DNA from: Bacteroidetes bacterium OLB10
GTDB taxonomy: Bacteria > Bacteroidota > Bacteroidia > AKYH767-A > OLB10
Assembly (NCBI GenBank): GCA_001567275.1
Contig: LNBX01000021.1
Coordinates: 1-34,284, forward strand
Reading direction: 5' to 3'
Length of the DNA stretch: 34,284 nt
The translations under genes and the position numbers were made by a program. Every line of letters begins with the position of its first letter. The first letter of the stretch is position 1. A model generated the notes under the pieces. That model was not told the origin of the DNA and did not search any database. It saw nothing but the letters and a program-made list of their open reading frames with translations. Below are positions 34,136 to 34,284 of the stretch, piece by piece.

Positions 34136-34284
34136 ATGCGATTTTTGTTCTACATGGGGCATCCCGCCCATTTTCATCTTTTTAAAAATACCATACCAGC
34201 ACTCACTGAAATGGGTCATGAGGTGAAAGTGTTGATTAAGAAAAAAGACATTCTCGAAAATCTATTGCAAAATGCAGGATGGAA
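34136..34284 (+). CDS. Partial DUF354 family protein (N-terminal 49 aa)
   Basis: The frame opens 3 bp after the dapA stop codon and runs off the window. MRFLFYMGHPAHFHLFKNTI followed by PALTEMGHEVKVLIKKKDIL is the characteristic start of DUF354 proteins, which have a GT-B/UDP-GlcNAc-2-epimerase-like fold and occur in surface-polysaccharide loci. The glycine and HPAHFH pattern at the first loop would bind a nucleotide or sugar. Only 49 residues are visible, so activity cannot be judged. The spacing suggests it is part of the ligA-DUF6913-dapA transcript. Confidence 0.8.
   Translation, partial: MRFLFYMGHPAHFHLFKNTIPALTEMGHEVKVLIKKKDILENLLQNAGW

Overview
The window looks like chromosomal DNA of a member of the Bacteroidota (Cytophaga-Flavobacterium-Sphingobacterium side; genus not resolvable by eye). 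The signs are several secreted proteins with a C-terminal T9SS type A sorting domain, a TonB-dependent receptor paired with a DUF4249 lipoprotein, phylum-restricted families (DUF4907, DUF2911, DUF6913, HYC_CC_PP-like), and repeated TAnnTTTG-type -7 promoter boxes with almost no Shine-Dalgarno sequences. I saw no tRNA, rRNA, transposase, phage gene or CRISPR array. No gene-free stretch exceeds 300 bp; the longest is 4350-4602, which holds a repeat cluster.

Layout. (1) 1-8148: a surface-polysaccharide type neighbourhood on both strands: partial GNAT-like acetyltransferase, AsnB-type asparagine synthase, two SAM methyltransferases, a GT4-like glycosyltransferase, two paralogous secreted Kelch proteins and a DUF4907 lipoprotein. 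(2) 8170-11016: a tightly coupled run: Tudor-like small protein, DUF423 membrane protein, M32 carboxypeptidase, small lipoprotein, closed by a bidirectional terminator. (3) 11080-13800: an unknown basic protein, then a PAS histidine kinase divergent from a single-domain response regulator. (4) 13975-17298, minus strand: a divergent alpha-oxoamine-synthase-like PLP enzyme with its own promoter, downstream of a paaG/paaH-like beta-oxidation pair. (5) 17407-20430, minus strand: a probable metal (copper-type) operon: HYC_CC_PP-like protein, TonB-dependent receptor, HMA-domain protein. (6) 20509-24783: O-methyltransferase, secreted Porphyromonas-type peptidylarginine deiminase homologue, zinc metallopeptidase, DUF2911/TPR protein. 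(7) 24909-30572: TonB receptor/DUF4249 pair and a divergent secreted subtilase. (8) 30705-34284: ligA, DUF6913, dapA and a partial DUF354 gene, the first three overlapping by ATGA junctions.

The most consequential observation for anyone using this sequence is that three genes (a lipoprotein at 10572, the histidine kinase starting at 13273, and ligA starting at 30705) each carry one apparent extra A/T in a homopolymer. Each break separates a convincing N-terminus from the rest of the protein. Removing one base restores a 668-residue LigA of normal length, a lipobox-bearing lipoprotein and a 592-residue kinase. Sequencing or assembly indels are the simplest explanation, but slippage cannot be excluded from sequence alone.

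Biologically, the most interesting loci are the cysteine-rich metal-uptake-like operon, the secreted deiminase with a complete catalytic set, the non-canonical PLP synthase, the Kelch/DUF4907 secreted proteins inside the polysaccharide region, and the set of -7 boxes lying only 5-7 nt from start codons, which suggests near-leaderless mRNAs. I do not see a clearly new multi-gene defence or mobile system.
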